A DNA stretch of 64,000 bases from Porphyrobacter sp. LM 6 (GCF_001720465.1 NZ_CP017113.1:1240001-1304000), one strand, 5' to 3'. Shown: positions 49,401 to 59,517, numbered from the stretch's first letter. Numbers and translations are program-made. The notes: generated by a model from the sequence alone, not told the origin.

Positions 49401-50510
49401 TCAGTATGCCGCGGTCATCGAGGCGGCCGGCACCGTGGAGCCTGCACGCTTGATGTTGCGCGACTGGCCGCTGAGGATCATGCCGGTGTCCTTGGCGTTG
49501 ACCTGCTCTTCGCTGGTCGAGGTGCCACGGCTCACCCGGACGCTCGGGCCACGATAGACCGGGGCCGGGTTGCCCGCGCCCTGAGGATTGTAGCTCGGCT
49601 GCGGAGCGTAGGACTGCGCGGCAGGCGAATTCTGACTCGGCATGGTCGAACGCTGGAAGCGCGAGATGTCACCACCGGTCACAGCGCTCACACCCTTGTC
49701 GATCGGGCGCGACATGGCCGCCTTGAGCAGCTTTTCTTCCTGATCGGGGGTGGCATTGGCCGGGATGTTGACATCGCCCGAGGCAATCGCACGTTCGAGG
49801 TCCGACGGATTGTCGGCGAGCGAGCGCAGCGACAGGCTGAGCGTACCCACGGTCTGCGCCACGGCGACCTTTTCGGCCATCTTCGGCGTCACTTCGAGCG
49901 TGACGGTCTGGAATTCCTTGACCACGGTCTTGCCGTTTTCATCGGTGGTGGTCTCGGTGGCCTGGTCGGTGGCGAGCACGCGCAGGTTGCGCAGCACGGT
50001 TTCGGCGGTGTGGAGCTTCTGCTGCCCGCCTTCGCCTTCGATCTCGGCGCTCATCACCAGGTCGACGCGGTCACCCGGGAAGACGAAGCCGCCGACAGCG
50101 GTCTTGGCCGACACCGGCACCGTCACGGCGCGCATGCCCGGCCCGAGAGCCGCCGCAAGGAAGCCGCGGTCGCCGGGGCTGACGAGCGAACCCTGGGTCA
50201 CCGGCTCGCCGGCGGTCACAGGATAGCGCACGACAGTGCCGAGCAGCTTGTTGAGGTCAGCTTCGCCGTCGATGAAGTAGGCGTCGCGCACCAGCTCCTT
50301 GGGCCAGGGCTGGTAAACCAGCGCATCGGCCGTGATGATGGTGCCAGCGGTCAGAGCGCGCTTGGCGACAAGCACGCGCGGGCCGGTGGGTTGGGCGGCA
50401 GCTTCGGCTGCGGGGGCTGCGCCTCCGGCGAAGATGCTGCGTGCGGCAAAAGCGGTCCCGATTGCGATGATCAGCGCGCCGATCAGCAGAACCAGTTTCT
50501 TCCTATCCAT
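49401..50510 (-). CDS. cpaB: CpaB/RcpC, Tad pilus assembly protein
   Basis: This 369-residue protein has an N-terminal signal/anchor helix (about 6-25), a SAF/RcpC domain (GPRVLVAKRALTAGTIITADAL and VTAGEPVTQGSLVSPGDRG) and a Gln/Pro/Ser-rich C-terminus. CpaB is a periplasmic partner of the secretin. ATG 50508-50510 is chosen over TTG 50517-50519 because the latter sits too close to the GGGGG ribosome site. It lies 85 bp before cpaC and 90 bp after cpaA. Confidence 0.92.
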   Translation of the reverse strand: MDRKKLVLLIGALIIAIGTAFAARSIFAGGAAPAAEAAAQPTGPRVLVAKRALTAGTIITADALVYQPWPKELVRDAYFIDGEADLNKLLGTVVRYPVTAGEPVTQGSLVSPGDRGFLAAALGPGMRAVTVPVSAKTAVGGFVFPGDRVDLVMSAEIEGEGGQQKLHTAETVLRNLRVLATDQATETTTDENGKTVVKEFQTVTLEVTPKMAEKVAVAQTVGTLSLSLRSLADNPSDLERAIASGDVNIPANATPDQEEKLLKAAMSRPIDKGVSAVTGGDISRFQRSTMPSQNSPAAQSYAPQPSYNPQGAGNPAPVYRGPSVRVSRGTSTSEEQVNAKDTGMILSGQSRNIKRAGSTVPAASMTAAY

Positions 50511-50600
50511 GGCTGACAAAGCCCCCTTGAAAGCGCCCGTTGGTTGATAGCCGGGCAGGTATGGTTTCGATGGTTACGTCCTGATTGGTTAAAATCGGGT

Positions 50601-51092
50601 TCACGCCGTTAACGCGCTGGTTGCGCCGTCCGGGAGGTAGTTTGCCGCGAGCACCCAGAGCCCGCCGAAAGCGATCGCCACCCCATAGGGAATGGCCAGC
50701 TTGTCCTTTTGCTTGCGGGCGGTGTGCCAGAAGAACATCACCACGGTCAGCACGCCGCCCGCGATCGCCATGATCACCAGCAGCTGCACAAACATCGTCG
50801 GCGGGATCCACAGCGCGAGCGCGGTCAGCAGCTTCACATCGCCGCCGCCCATCATCCGCATGGCGAACATCCCGGCCAGCACGGCAAAGGCCGCCAGGGC
50901 CACGCCCAGCTGCATCGCCACGCCGGGCCACAGCGACAGGCCGCTGGCCCACCAGAAAGCGGGCGCGGCCAGTGCGATGGCGGCGTTCAGCCAGTTGTCG
51001 ATCTGACGCCGGCGGAGATCGGTGAATGCGGCCACGACCAGCGCAATTGCCAAGGCGATCAGCAGACCGTAGTGAATGGTGCTCGTCAACAT
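50601..51092 (-). CDS. cpaA: CpaA/TadV, prepilin peptidase (A24)
   Basis: This 163-residue integral membrane aspartic peptidase has about five helices. The first catalytic Asp is in TDLRRRQIDNWLN and the second in the GxGD-type motif MMGGGDVK. It cleaves the leader of Flp prepilins. It is the first gene of the minus-strand cluster and divergent from the alpha/beta hydrolase. No pilin (flp) gene lies between it and the window's other tad genes. Confidence 0.92.
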   Translation of the reverse strand: MLTSTIHYGLLIALAIALVVAAFTDLRRRQIDNWLNAAIALAAPAFWWASGLSLWPGVAMQLGVALAAFAVLAGMFAMRMMGGGDVKLLTALALWIPPTMFVQLLVIMAIAGGVLTVVMFFWHTARKQKDKLAIPYGVAIAFGGLWVLAANYLPDGATSALTA

Positions 51093-51194
51093 TGTGCCCC
51101 CGAAGTTGCCGTGCGACAGGCACGGGCGGTCCTTCATTGGGACAGTGCTACAGGGTATCACTTACCAAATAGTAACCACGCTCGGAGGCGCGCT

Positions 51195-52172
51195 ATTCAC
51201 GACAACCGGACAGACGCAGCGGCGGCTGGAGCGATCGATCGCCGCGCGATTCCGCCCCATGCGGTGGAAGGCACCTGGGCGGCGCGCGATGGTCATGCGA
51301 TCCGGCGGATCGACTGGCCGGGCGCGGCTGGGACGGCGCGGGGATCGATCCTGTTCCTTCCGGGGCGCGGCGATGCCTATGAGAAATATCTCGAGACGCT
51401 GGAAGAATGGCACCGCGCCGGATGGCGGGTGACGGCGGCTGACTGGCGCGGGCAGGCGGGTTCCGGGCGGCTCGGCAAGGATGCGGTCACCGGTCATATC
51501 GAAGACTTCGGCATCTGGGTGGCTGATCTGGCCGCGCTATGGGCCGATTGGGTCGCCGAAACGCCCGGGCCGCATGTGCTCGCGGGGCATTCGATGGGCG
51601 GCCACCTGATCTTGCGCGCGCTCGTCGATCACCGCGTCAGTCCTGATGCCGTGGTGCTGAGCGCGCCGATGACCGGCATGAACGGCCCCCCGCTGCCGCT
51701 GCCGGTGCTGCACACTGTCGCCAGGCTTATGTGCCGGATCGGCGATCCGACGCGGCAGGCGTGGAAGTGGAGCGAGAAGCCGGGCGAACTGCTCGCGGCG
51801 CGCGCCAATCTCCTCACCCATGATCCCGACCGCTATGCCGACGAGCAATGGTGGCGCGATCACCGCCCGCAGCTGGTGATGGGTCCGGCAAGCTGGCGCT
51901 GGGTCGAACGCGCTTATGCCTCGTGGCGGCAGCTTGAAGCTCCGGGCGTGCTCGAACGTGTGACCGTGCCGGTGCTGTTCATCTCCACCTCGGCCGACAA
52001 GCTGGTGAGCCACGCCGCCAACCTGCGCGCCGCGCGCCGCCTGCCGCATGGCGAGATGGTCGCCTTCGGCCCGGAAGCGCATCACGAGATCCTGCGCGAA
52101 GGCGACGCTGTGCGCGGCCGCGCCGTGGCGGCGATTGCCGAGTTTCTTGACCGGGTGGTGCCTCACGCATGA
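51195..52172 (+). CDS. Alpha/beta hydrolase, lysophospholipase-like (start uncertain)
   Basis: This serine hydrolase has the GHSMGG nucleophile elbow, LFLPGRGDAYEKYLETLEEWHRAGW at the N-terminal core, a STSADKLV Asp region and EAHHEI with the His. It resembles monoacylglycerol lipase/PldB-type enzymes. The frame is open far upstream without a good ATG. The best start by ribosome site is ATT 51195-51197, six bases after CGGAGG; GTG 51264 is a later alternative that would remove about 23 residues. It overlaps the next gene by 4 bp (ATGA). Confidence 0.8.
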   Translation: MHDNRTDAAAAGAIDRRAIPPHAVEGTWAARDGHAIRRIDWPGAAGTARGSILFLPGRGDAYEKYLETLEEWHRAGWRVTAADWRGQAGSGRLGKDAVTGHIEDFGIWVADLAALWADWVAETPGPHVLAGHSMGGHLILRALVDHRVSPDAVVLSAPMTGMNGPPLPLPVLHTVARLMCRIGDPTRQAWKWSEKPGELLAARANLLTHDPDRYADEQWWRDHRPQLVMGPASWRWVERAYASWRQLEAPGVLERVTVPVLFISTSADKLVSHAANLRAARRLPHGEMVAFGPEAHHEILREGDAVRGRAVAAIAEFLDRVVPHA

Positions 52173-53284
52173 TCTATGATGTCGCCGTGATCGGGGCCGG
52201 GATGGCCGGGGCGGGGCTGGCTGCCGAGCTTGCGCCTTATGCCCGCGTGCTGCTGCTCGAGGCGGAGGATGCCCCCGGCTACCACGCCACCGGCCGTTCG
52301 GCGGCGTTCTGGGAAGAAACCTATGGCGGCCCCGGCGTGGTGCCGTTGACGCTCGCATCCGGCACCTACCTGCAAGAGCACGGCTTCCTTACCCCGCGCG
52401 GCGCCCTCTATGTCGGGCGCGGGGAAGACCGCGCGGCGATGGATGCCCATGTCGCGACCTTTGCTGGCACCGGTGTCACCATCGAGCGGCTGTCTCCCGA
52501 GGCGCTGGCCGACAAGGTGCCGCATATCCGCCGCGAATGGACCGAGGCGCTGCACCAGCCGGCCTGCGCGGACATCGACGTGGCCGGGCTGCACCAGCAC
52601 TATCTCGGCGCAGCGCGGCGGCTGGGGGTCGATATCGCCTGCCGCGCGCGGGTGGCGGGGATCACGCGGGCCGACGGCGTGTGGACGATCACCGGCGAGC
52701 GCGGCGAGACATGGCGCGCGGTAGCGATCGTCAATGCCGCAGGGGCTTGGGCCGATTACATAGCGGTGCTTGCCGGTGTGCGCCCCGTCGGCATCGCGCC
52801 ATTCCGCCGGACTGTTGCCGTGCTGCGGGTCGAACCGCAGGCGCCTGCCGATTTGCCTCTCGTGCTCGACATCAATGGCGGCTTCTATTTCAAACCCGAT
52901 GCAGGGCGCCTGTGGCTCAGCCCGCATGACGAAATCCCGTCGGAACCCTGCGATGCCGCGCCCGAGGAGATCGATGTCGCCATCGCCATCGACCGGTTCA
53001 TGGCTGTGACCGACTGGCGGATTGCGGCGGTCGAACGGCGCTGGGCAGGGCTGAGGAGCTTCGCGCCCGACCGCCTGCCCGTCTATGGCTTCGATCCGGA
53101 GGCCGACGGCTTCTTCTGGTTCGCGGGGCAGGGCGGCTTCGGCATCCAGACCGCGCCCGCCGCCGCACGGCTGGGCGCTCAAGTGCTGCTCGGACAGGGA
53201 GCAGATGCGATCACCGCACGGATCGATCCCGCTGTCTATGCACCCGACCGATTGAAGTCGCGCGCCGAGGCGATATCGGCCTAG
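52169..53284 (+). CDS. FAD-dependent oxidoreductase, DAO family
   Basis: This 371-residue flavoprotein has an N-terminal dinucleotide-binding motif VIGAGMAGAGLAAEL, an acidic residue closing the second strand (LLLEAED), the GYHATGRSAAFWEE segment and a C-terminal FAD-contact region GFFWFAGQGGFGIQTAPA, typical of DAO-type (glycine/D-amino-acid oxidase-like) enzymes. It oxidises an amine or 2-hydroxy-type substrate that cannot be named. It is coupled to the hydrolase by ATGA overlap. Confidence 0.88.
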   Translation: MIYDVAVIGAGMAGAGLAAELAPYARVLLLEAEDAPGYHATGRSAAFWEETYGGPGVVPLTLASGTYLQEHGFLTPRGALYVGRGEDRAAMDAHVATFAGTGVTIERLSPEALADKVPHIRREWTEALHQPACADIDVAGLHQHYLGAARRLGVDIACRARVAGITRADGVWTITGERGETWRAVAIVNAAGAWADYIAVLAGVRPVGIAPFRRTVAVLRVEPQAPADLPLVLDINGGFYFKPDAGRLWLSPHDEIPSEPCDAAPEEIDVAIAIDRFMAVTDWRIAAVERRWAGLRSFAPDRLPVYGFDPEADGFFWFAGQGGFGIQTAPAAARLGAQVLLGQGADAITARIDPAVYAPDRLKSRAEAISA

Positions 53285-53348
53285 CCAAGGCCTGCATGAT
53301 CTGGCAGGTTCGCAAGCCCAATCAGACACAAAGCGAAGGGGAAGGCCA

Positions 53349-53525
53349 GTGGCGCATACGTTCGAAATCTACAAAGACAACGCCGGCGAGTTCCGCGTGC
53401 GGTTCAAGTACAACTCGGAAGTGATGTTCTCGACGCAGGGCTATTCGAGCAAGGCCAGTGCGCAGAACGCGATCGATTCGATCAAGAAGAACGGCCCCGA
53501 CGCCGCGGTCGAAGACAACAGCTGA
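53349..53525 (+). CDS. YegP-family (DUF1508) small protein
   Basis: A 58-residue protein with the DUF1508 pattern: FEIYKDNAGEFRVRFKYNSE, then YSSKASAQNAIDSIKKNGPDA. Bacterial YegP proteins carry one or two such units; this one has a single unit. Function is poorly known. GTG 53349-53351 is the start, with GGGGAAGG about 4 nt before it. It is 64 bp after the oxidoreductase and 28 bp before a very long hairpin. Confidence 0.85.
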   Translation: MAHTFEIYKDNAGEFRVRFKYNSEVMFSTQGYSSKASAQNAIDSIKKNGPDAAVEDNS

Positions 53526-53552
53526 TTTTTCGCCGCGCTTAGGCGCGGTTCA

Positions 53553-53635
53553 GACCACCTGCCCCACCTCCCCACCCGGCCACCAATGATGCCATCAGGA
53601 TATGGTGGCCGGGTGGGGAGGTGGGGCGGGTGGTC
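53553..53635. repeat. Very long near-perfect inverted repeat (32-bp arms)
   Basis: Left arm 53553-53584 and right arm 53604-53635 pair over 32 bp with one G-U-compatible mismatch, enclosing a 19-nt loop. The arms are strongly strand-biased: C-rich on the left and G-rich on the right. It lies between yegP and the convergent rnhA gene. No T-run follows on either strand, so it is not a classical terminator. Confidence 0.9.
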
Positions 53636-53677
53636 CGTGCCACCACAAGGTGGCCGCCAACACGAGGTCAGGCGGGG

Positions 53678-54124
53678 TTAGGTGGGCCCCGCCGCCTGCT
53701 TCACGGCCTCGGCGCTCGCGAGCGCGTCGGCCCGCTCGTTCTCCGGGTGGCCCGCATGGCCCTTCACCCATTCCCATGAAACCTTGTGCGGATGCACCGC
53801 TTCGATCAGCGCGCGCCACAGGTCTTCGTTGGCGACGGGCTTCTTCGCGGCGTTCACCCAGCCGCGCTTTTGCCAGCCGAAGATCCACTGGGTCATGCCG
53901 TCGATCACATAGCGGCTATCGGTATGGACCGTGACTTTGCACGGCTCCTTGAGCGCGCTGAGGCCACGCAGGATCGCGGTCATCTCCATCCGGTTGTTGG
54001 TCGTTTCAGGCTCGCCGCCGACGAGTTCCTTTTCGTGCCCGCCGCTCCGCATGATCGCCGCCCAGCCGCCGGGGCCGGGATTGCCCTTGCACGCGCCGTC
54101 GGTGAAGATGTCGACCTGTTTCAT
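53678..54124 (-). CDS. rnhA: Ribonuclease HI
   Basis: This 148-residue type 1 RNase H removes RNA from RNA-DNA hybrids. The catalytic residues are Asp9 ([10 protein letters not shown]), Glu47 (NNRMEM), Asp69 (TDSRYV) and Asp133 (NERADAL), with His123 in the flexible loop ([10 protein letters not shown]). Length matches E. coli RnhA. It is the last gene of ispH-thrB-rnhA, 26 bp after thrB. Confidence 0.96.
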   Translation of the reverse strand: MKQVDIFTDGACKGNPGPGGWAAIMRSGGHEKELVGGEPETTNNRMEMTAILRGLSALKEPCKVTVHTDSRYVIDGMTQWIFGWQKRGWVNAAKKPVANEDLWRALIEAVHPHKVSWEWVKGHAGHPENERADALASAEAVKQAAGPT

Positions 54125-54150
54125 CGGCCAATGCCTTGGCGGGGCAAGCC

Positions 54151-55122
54151 TCAGCCCGCAAGCACCGCCGCGCCGCTATCCGCGTAAAACCGCCAGCGCG
54201 CGGCGAATTGCATCGGGTCCTTGCGGGTGACCAGCGCATCGTCGGGCGTATCGAGCCAGTCTTCGGCGCGGCTCGCCACGAACCGCAGGCAGGCACCCTT
54301 GGCAACTTCGGGAAACAGCGCGCGTTCCTCCGCTTCGAGCGGGCGGACGCTTTCATACCCTGCGACCAGCGCGCTGCTGAGTTCCGGCAGATAGCGGTTA
54401 TCCGCGCCAAAGCACCACGCCGCGTGCGTCACCGCCAGATCGAGCACCATAGGCCCGGTGCAGGCGAAATAAAAATCGATCAGCCCCGTCACCTTGCCGC
54501 CCAGCATCAGCACGTTGTCGGGGAACAGATCGGTGTGGGTCTGCGATTGCGGGAGCGCCGACAGATCGAGCGCGGCGGCGGCATCGGCATGGCCGATCAT
54601 CGCGGGCAGATCGGGGTGGATGGTCGCCAGCCGCTCTGCTCCGCACGCGTCAAGGATCGCGGCGCTGGCGGCGAAATCCATCGCGTTGGCGCGGCTGTGC
54701 GGGAAATCCTGCGCGGCGAGGTGGAGCTTTGCCAGCACCTCGCCCACGGCCCGTGCCTGCACCGCGCTGGGGCGCGTTGGCGATACGCCCGGCAGGAATT
54801 CGATCAGCGCAGCGGCCTTGCCTTCGACCATGCGGTAGGATGCGCCTTCGCGGTCGTGCATGGTGCGCGGCACCGGGCAACCCTTGGCCGCGAGATGATC
54901 GAGCAGATCGAGGAAATAGGGCAGATCGGCATAGTCGATCCGCCGTTCGTAGAGCGTGAGGATAAAGCGCGTGCCGCTGTTGCCCGAACCTGTCGTCTCA
55001 ACCAGCCAGTTGGAATTGGACACGCCCTCGGCAATGCCCTTGGCCATCACCAGATCGCCCACGTCATATTGCGCGATCAGCCGGGCGAGATCCTCGGCCC
55101 CGAGATGGGTGTAGACCGCCAC
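54151..55122 (-). CDS. thrB: Homoserine kinase, ThrB APH-type
   Basis: This 323-residue kinase has the aminoglycoside-phosphotransferase-type fold used by alphaproteobacterial ThrB. The catalytic loop is [11 protein letters not shown] and the metal-binding [10 protein letters not shown] follows. The N-terminal [11 protein letters not shown] motif fits nucleotide binding. It phosphorylates homoserine for threonine synthesis. The start codon is GTG (55120-55122), 19 bp after ispH. Other APH-type kinases are possible, but ThrB is the usual neighbour of ispH and rnhA in this group. Confidence 0.92.
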   Translation of the reverse strand: MAVYTHLGAEDLARLIAQYDVGDLVMAKGIAEGVSNSNWLVETTGSGNSGTRFILTLYERRIDYADLPYFLDLLDHLAAKGCPVPRTMHDREGASYRMVEGKAAALIEFLPGVSPTRPSAVQARAVGEVLAKLHLAAQDFPHSRANAMDFAASAAILDACGAERLATIHPDLPAMIGHADAAAALDLSALPQSQTHTDLFPDNVLMLGGKVTGLIDFYFACTGPMVLDLAVTHAAWCFGADNRYLPELSSALVAGYESVRPLEAEERALFPEVAKGACLRFVASRAEDWLDTPDDALVTRKDPMQFAARWRFYADSGAAVLAG

Positions 55123-55141
55123 TGACTCCCCGCCTGCGCTT

Positions 55142-56119
55142 CTATTCGGTCAGCTGGCGCGGCAGCTTGAAGACCATCTTCTCGACCGTGGCGGTGATTT
55201 CCTTTTCGCGGATGGTGCGTTGTTCGCCCAGCGCCGCCACCACTTCGCGCACCAGCACTTCGGGCGCCGATGCCCCGGCGGTGAGCCCCAGTGTCTCGAC
55301 CCCTTCGAGCCACGCGAAATCGATCTCGCTGGCGCGCTGGATCAGCTTGGCGGGGGTGCCGAGCCGTTCGGACACCTCGACCAGTCGCAGTGAATTGGAC
55401 GAATTGGGCGCACCGATCACCAGCACAAGATCGCAATCATGCGCTAGTTCCTTGACCGCCGCCTGGCGGTTGGAGGTGGCGTAGCAGATGTCCTCGGCAC
55501 GCGGGCCGGAGATGTTGGGATAGCGCCATTCGAGCGCCTGGATCACCTCGCGCGTGTCGTCCACCGAAAGCGTGGTCTGGGTGAGGTAGGCCAGTTCCTC
55601 ATCGGAATCGAACGGCAGCTTGTCGACGTCCTCGATGGTTTCCACCAGCGTCATCTGTCCCGGTTCGACCTGCCCCATCGTGCCGATCACTTCAGGGTGG
55701 CCTTCATGGCCGATGAAGATGATGTGGCGGCCCTTTTCGATCTGGCGTTCGGCCTGGCGGTGGATCTTGCTGACCAGCGGGCAGGTGGCATCGACATAGA
55801 GCAGGTTGCGGCGCTTGGCTTCGGCCGGCACCACCTTGGGCACGCCGTGGGCGCTGAACACCACCGGGGCATCATCGGGCACTTCGTCGAGTTCCTTGAC
55901 GAAGATCGCGCCCTTGGCCTTCAGCCCTTCGACAACATATTTGTTGTGGACGATCTCGTGCCGGACATAGACCGGTGAGCCATAGCGTTCGAGCGCCTTC
56001 TCGACGATCTCGATCGCGCGGTCGACCCCGGCGCAGAAGCCGCGCGGGGCAGCGATCAGCAGATTGAGCGGCGGGCGCTCGGCAGCGGGGGCATCGGATG
56101 CGGGAAAGGGCGCGTTCAT
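55142..56119 (-). CDS. ispH: IspH, HMBPP reductase of the MEP isoprenoid pathway
   Basis: This 325-residue iron-sulfur enzyme makes IPP and DMAPP from HMBPP. The three cluster ligands are Cys29 (RGFCAGV), Cys113 (DATCPLV) and Cys212 (ICYATSNR); the catalytic Glu and His residues lie in conserved contexts ([20 protein letters not shown]). It is the first gene of the ispH-thrB-rnhA operon and is divergent from a lipoprotein gene 71 bp away. Confidence 0.96.
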   Translation of the reverse strand: MNAPFPASDAPAAERPPLNLLIAAPRGFCAGVDRAIEIVEKALERYGSPVYVRHEIVHNKYVVEGLKAKGAIFVKELDEVPDDAPVVFSAHGVPKVVPAEAKRRNLLYVDATCPLVSKIHRQAERQIEKGRHIIFIGHEGHPEVIGTMGQVEPGQMTLVETIEDVDKLPFDSDEELAYLTQTTLSVDDTREVIQALEWRYPNISGPRAEDICYATSNRQAAVKELAHDCDLVLVIGAPNSSNSLRLVEVSERLGTPAKLIQRASEIDFAWLEGVETLGLTAGASAPEVLVREVVAALGEQRTIREKEITATVEKMVFKLPRQLTE

Positions 56120-56190
56120 ATTGCTCCCTCTAGCGCTTTGTGCCCGTCCTCGCTAGGGCGCACGGGATCGTAAATTCGAGGACGGCCTTA

Positions 56191-56841
56191 ATGATGCTTC
56201 GCGCACGCGCCCTTTTTGCTCTGACCGCTGTGGCGGCTCTGTCTGCCTGTTCGCAGAAGGGCGAGCTCGTGATCGATCAGGGCGTCGGCATCGCCAGCGT
56301 GCTGACGCTGTGTCCGGCGGTGGGGATTCCCGATTACACCGGCGATGTCACCACCTTCCGCGTTCCCGGCGATACCACTGCGGCGAACATCGATGTGAGC
56401 GCGGCGATGACCGATCTGCGCGCCTCCTGCAACGATACCGCCGAACAGGTCTATTCCGAGGCGACCTTCACCGTGAACGCGCGCCGCACCGATACGCGCG
56501 GGGCGCGGACGGTTGAGCTGCCTTATTTCATCACGGTGCTGCGCGGCGGCAGTGCGGTCGTCGCCAAGCGCATCGGCACCGTCACGCTGACCTTTGCCGA
56601 CGGGCAGGATCGCGCAACCGCGACCGGCAAGGCGGGCAGCTTCGTCAACCGCGCCGATGCCGCGCTGCCCGAGGATATTCGCGAGAAGATCACCAAGCGA
56701 CGACGCGCCGGCGATGCCGAGGCCGCGCTCGATCCGCTGGCCGATCCGGAAGTGAAGGCGGCAATCGCCCGCACCCGGTTCGAAATGCTGGTCGGCTTCC
56801 AGCTGACCGAGGACCAGCTGAAGTATAACGTGACGCGTTGA
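56191..56841 (+). CDS. Predicted lipoprotein of unknown function
   Basis: This 216-residue protein has a signal segment with a lipobox (ALSACSQ), so it should be anchored to a membrane. The mature part is beta-rich with a pair of cysteines (LTLCPAVG, LRASCNDT) and a helical C-terminal part rich in Lys/Arg. I do not recognise its function. There are two adjacent ATG codons; the first (56191) follows GAGGA. It is divergent from ispH and a GC-rich repeat region follows. Confidence 0.75.
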   Translation: MMLRARALFALTAVAALSACSQKGELVIDQGVGIASVLTLCPAVGIPDYTGDVTTFRVPGDTTAANIDVSAAMTDLRASCNDTAEQVYSEATFTVNARRTDTRGARTVELPYFITVLRGGSAVVAKRIGTVTLTFADGQDRATATGKAGSFVNRADAALPEDIREKITKRRRAGDAEAALDPLADPEVKAAIARTRFEMLVGFQLTEDQLKYNVTR

Positions 56842-56928
56842 CGATTGCGGGGGCGCCTCCGCACCCCCGTCCTCGGTGCTGTTCCTCCGCTGCGCTCCGG
56901 GCACCTGCGGCTCGCGCGCGTGCGCTCG

Positions 56929-57000
56929 CGACGCCTTTGGCGTCGAGGGGTGATTTCAGTCTAACGTCGTCCCGGACTTGACCCGGGACCCCGCTTCCTT
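56929..57000. repeat. Palindromic REP-like intergenic sequences before argS
   Basis: Two palindromes lie together: CGACGCC-TTT-GGCGTCG (56929-56945) and GTCCCGG ... CCGGGAC (56969-56989). The second is in the context CGTCGTCCCGGACTTGACC, a form I associate with dispersed repeats in alphaproteobacterial genomes. A weaker GC hairpin (56848-56869) after the lipoprotein stop may terminate transcription. Only one copy is seen in this window. Confidence 0.55.
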
Positions 57001-57042
57001 TCTTGCACGCGCGATACACCGCGCCTGACGCACGAGATAACC

Positions 57043-58791
57043 ATGACCAAGCCCAAGACCCTTTATGCGGCCTATGCCGCGCTGACCGAAACCGTGCTGA
57101 CCGATCTGGTCGGCGAAGGCGTGCTGCCTGCGGGCACCTCCTTTGCCAACGTCACGCTCGAACCGCCGCGCGATGCCTCGCACGGCGACCTGGCGACCAA
57201 TGCCGCGATGGTGCTGGCCAAGGGCGCCGGGATGAACCCGCGTGCGCTGGCCGAGGCGATTGTCGCCAAGCTCGCCGCGCATCCCGCGATCACCAGTGCC
57301 GACATCGCCGGCCCCGGCTTCATCAACCTGCGGCTCGCCCCGCAGGCATGGCTGGACGAGCTGGCCGCGATCGCCAGCCTCGCCGCAGATTATGGCCGTT
57401 CGGGCATGGGCGAGGGCCGCATGGTCAATGTCGAATATGTCTCGGCCAACCCCACTGGCCCGATGCACATGGGCCATTGCCGCGGCGCGGTGGTGGGCGA
57501 TGCGCTCGCCGGGCTGCTCGAATTCGCCGGCCACCGCGTCACCAAGGAATACTACGTCAACGATGCCGGCGCGCAGGTCGATGTTCTCGCCCGCTCAGTG
57601 CACATGCGGTATCGCGAGGCGCTGGGCGAAGAGATCACGATCCCCGAGGGCCTGTATCCCGGCGATTACCTCGTCCCCGTGGGCAAGGCGCTCGCGGCCG
57701 AGTTCGGTGACCAATATGCCGCCGCGCCCGAGAGCGACTGGCTGATCCTGTTCCGCACCCGCGCGGTCGCGGCGATGATGGACATGATCCGCGAGGATCT
57801 GGCGACGCTCGGCATCAAGCACGACCTGTTCTCTTCCGAGGCAGAATTGCAGGCCTCGGGCAAGGTCGATGCGGCCGAGAAGTGGCTGCGCGACCATGAT
57901 CTCGTTTATGACGGCGTGCTCGAAGCCCCCAAGGGCAAGGCCCCGCCCGAAGACTGGGAGCCGGTCTCGCTGCCGCTGTTCCGTTCGACCAAGTTCGGGG
58001 ACGATCAGGATCGCCCGATCAAGAAATCGAACGGGGCGTGGACCTATTTCGGCGCGGACTTGGCCTACCACTTCCAGAAGGCGCAGGATGCCGATGCTCT
58101 CGTCGATATCTGGGGTGCTGACCATGCGGGAACGGTCAAGCGGATCAAGGCGGCGGTTGCTGCGCTGACCAGCGCGGACGGTGCTGCGCCCAAGCCGTTC
58201 GAGGTCAAGCTGGTCCAGATGGTGCAGCTGATGAAGGGCGGCCAGCCGTTCAAGATGTCGAAGCGGGCGGGTAACTTCGTGACGCTGGCCGACGTCGTCG
58301 AGATGGTCGGAAAGGACGTGGTGCGCTTCACCATGCTCACCCGCAAGCCCGACGCCCAGATGGACTTCGATTTCGACAAGGTGGTCGAAGCCTCGAAGGA
58401 CAATCCGGTGTTCTATGTGCAATATGCCCACGCCCGGATCCGTTCGACCCTGCGGAAGGCCGCCGAGGCGGGGTTTGCGCCGTCTGATGCCAACCTCGAT
58501 CTGCTGGGCGCGGAGGAGCTGGCGCTGGTCGCCCGTGCCGCGCAGTTCCCGCGCGAAATCGAGGCGGCAGCCCGCGCGCGCGAACCGCACCGGATTGCCT
58601 TCTACCTCTATGACCTTGCGGCCGATCTCCATTCCTTCTGGAACCTGGGTAATGACCGCGTGGAAAAGCGCTTCATCGTGGAACAGGATGCCAGCCTGAC
58701 TGCGGCAAGGCTTTTCCTTGCCCAAGCAATCGGGCAAGTCATCCGAAACGGTCTCGGCGTGCTCGGCGTCGAGGCGGTCGAAAGCATGTAA
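57043..58791 (+). CDS. argS: Arginyl-tRNA synthetase
   Basis: This 582-residue class I synthetase has an N-terminal Add-1 domain, the HIGH-type motif HMGH at residue 142 ([10 protein letters not shown]), the KMSKS-type motif KMSKR near 404 and the all-alpha anticodon-binding domain at the C-terminus. Length fits bacterial ArgS. It starts a cluster that continues with the SPOR protein, nagZ, scpAB and tatABC on the same strand. Confidence 0.97.
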   Translation: MTKPKTLYAAYAALTETVLTDLVGEGVLPAGTSFANVTLEPPRDASHGDLATNAAMVLAKGAGMNPRALAEAIVAKLAAHPAITSADIAGPGFINLRLAPQAWLDELAAIASLAADYGRSGMGEGRMVNVEYVSANPTGPMHMGHCRGAVVGDALAGLLEFAGHRVTKEYYVNDAGAQVDVLARSVHMRYREALGEEITIPEGLYPGDYLVPVGKALAAEFGDQYAAAPESDWLILFRTRAVAAMMDMIREDLATLGIKHDLFSSEAELQASGKVDAAEKWLRDHDLVYDGVLEAPKGKAPPEDWEPVSLPLFRSTKFGDDQDRPIKKSNGAWTYFGADLAYHFQKAQDADALVDIWGADHAGTVKRIKAAVAALTSADGAAPKPFEVKLVQMVQLMKGGQPFKMSKRAGNFVTLADVVEMVGKDVVRFTMLTRKPDAQMDFDFDKVVEASKDNPVFYVQYAHARIRSTLRKAAEAGFAPSDANLDLLGAEELALVARAAQFPREIEAAARAREPHRIAFYLYDLAADLHSFWNLGNDRVEKRFIVEQDASLTAARLFLAQAIGQVIRNGLGVLGVEAVESM

Positions 58792-58818
58792 GACAGCCGG
58801 GGGGCACGGGGTTTCGTG

Positions 58819-59517
58819 ATGATCGATGCCGAATACGAGGAACTGGACGGCGGGAACGACGAGCTTGATCTCGCCGCGACCGACAGCCTGCCGTGGCTCG
58901 AATCCGATGAGGAAGACGAGGATGCGGGCGGGCTCGATACGTCGCAGATCCTCGGCTTCGCCGTCGTGCTGCTGGTGCTGCTCGGCGCGGTTGTGGGCGG
59001 TGTCTGGGTCATTTCGAACCAGAATATCGGGACCGAGGTGGTCGCCGATGGCTCTGTGATCGAGGCGCCGGCCGGCCCGATCAAGCAACGCCCCGATGAT
59101 CCGGGGGGCAAGGAATTCGCCGGCACCGGTAACCTCGCGCCTGTGGTTGGCGAGGGCGGCAAGCGCGATGCCGTGGTTGCAAGCAAGGATCCCGCGCCCG
59201 CCGCGACCCCGACAGTGCCGTCGCCCAAGCTTGTCCCCGTCACCGCGCCCAGCGCTTCGCCGAGTGCGGCAGCGGCAAATGTTCCGGGCGTGGGCGTGCA
59301 GCTTGCCGCCTATGGCACCCGCGCCCGCGCCGAACAGGGCTGGGCCGAGGTCACCCGTCGCACCGACGTGCTCACCGGGGTCAAATACCGCGTGGTCGAG
59401 GGCAAGGTCGATATCGGCACTGTCTATCGCTTGCAGGCCGTGGCTCCGAGCCGCGCCGAGGCCGAGCGCCTTTGCGCCGCGCTCAAGGCCGACGGGGTCG
59501 ATTGCCAGATCAAGTAA
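58819..59517 (+). CDS. SPOR-domain membrane protein
   Basis: This 232-residue protein has an acidic cytoplasmic N-terminus, one membrane helix at about residues 44-66, a Pro/Ala-rich periplasmic linker and a C-terminal SPOR domain (VQLAAYGTRARAEQGWAEV, VYRLQAVAPSRAEAERLCAAL). SPOR domains bind denuded glycan strands at the division septum. Located between argS and nagZ, it fits a cell-wall role. GTG at 58816 directly before the ATG could also be the start. Confidence 0.9.
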   Translation: MIDAEYEELDGGNDELDLAATDSLPWLESDEEDEDAGGLDTSQILGFAVVLLVLLGAVVGGVWVISNQNIGTEVVADGSVIEAPAGPIKQRPDDPGGKEFAGTGNLAPVVGEGGKRDAVVASKDPAPAATPTVPSPKLVPVTAPSASPSAAAANVPGVGVQLAAYGTRARAEQGWAEVTRRTDVLTGVKYRVVEGKVDIGTVYRLQAVAPSRAEAERLCAALKADGVDCQIK

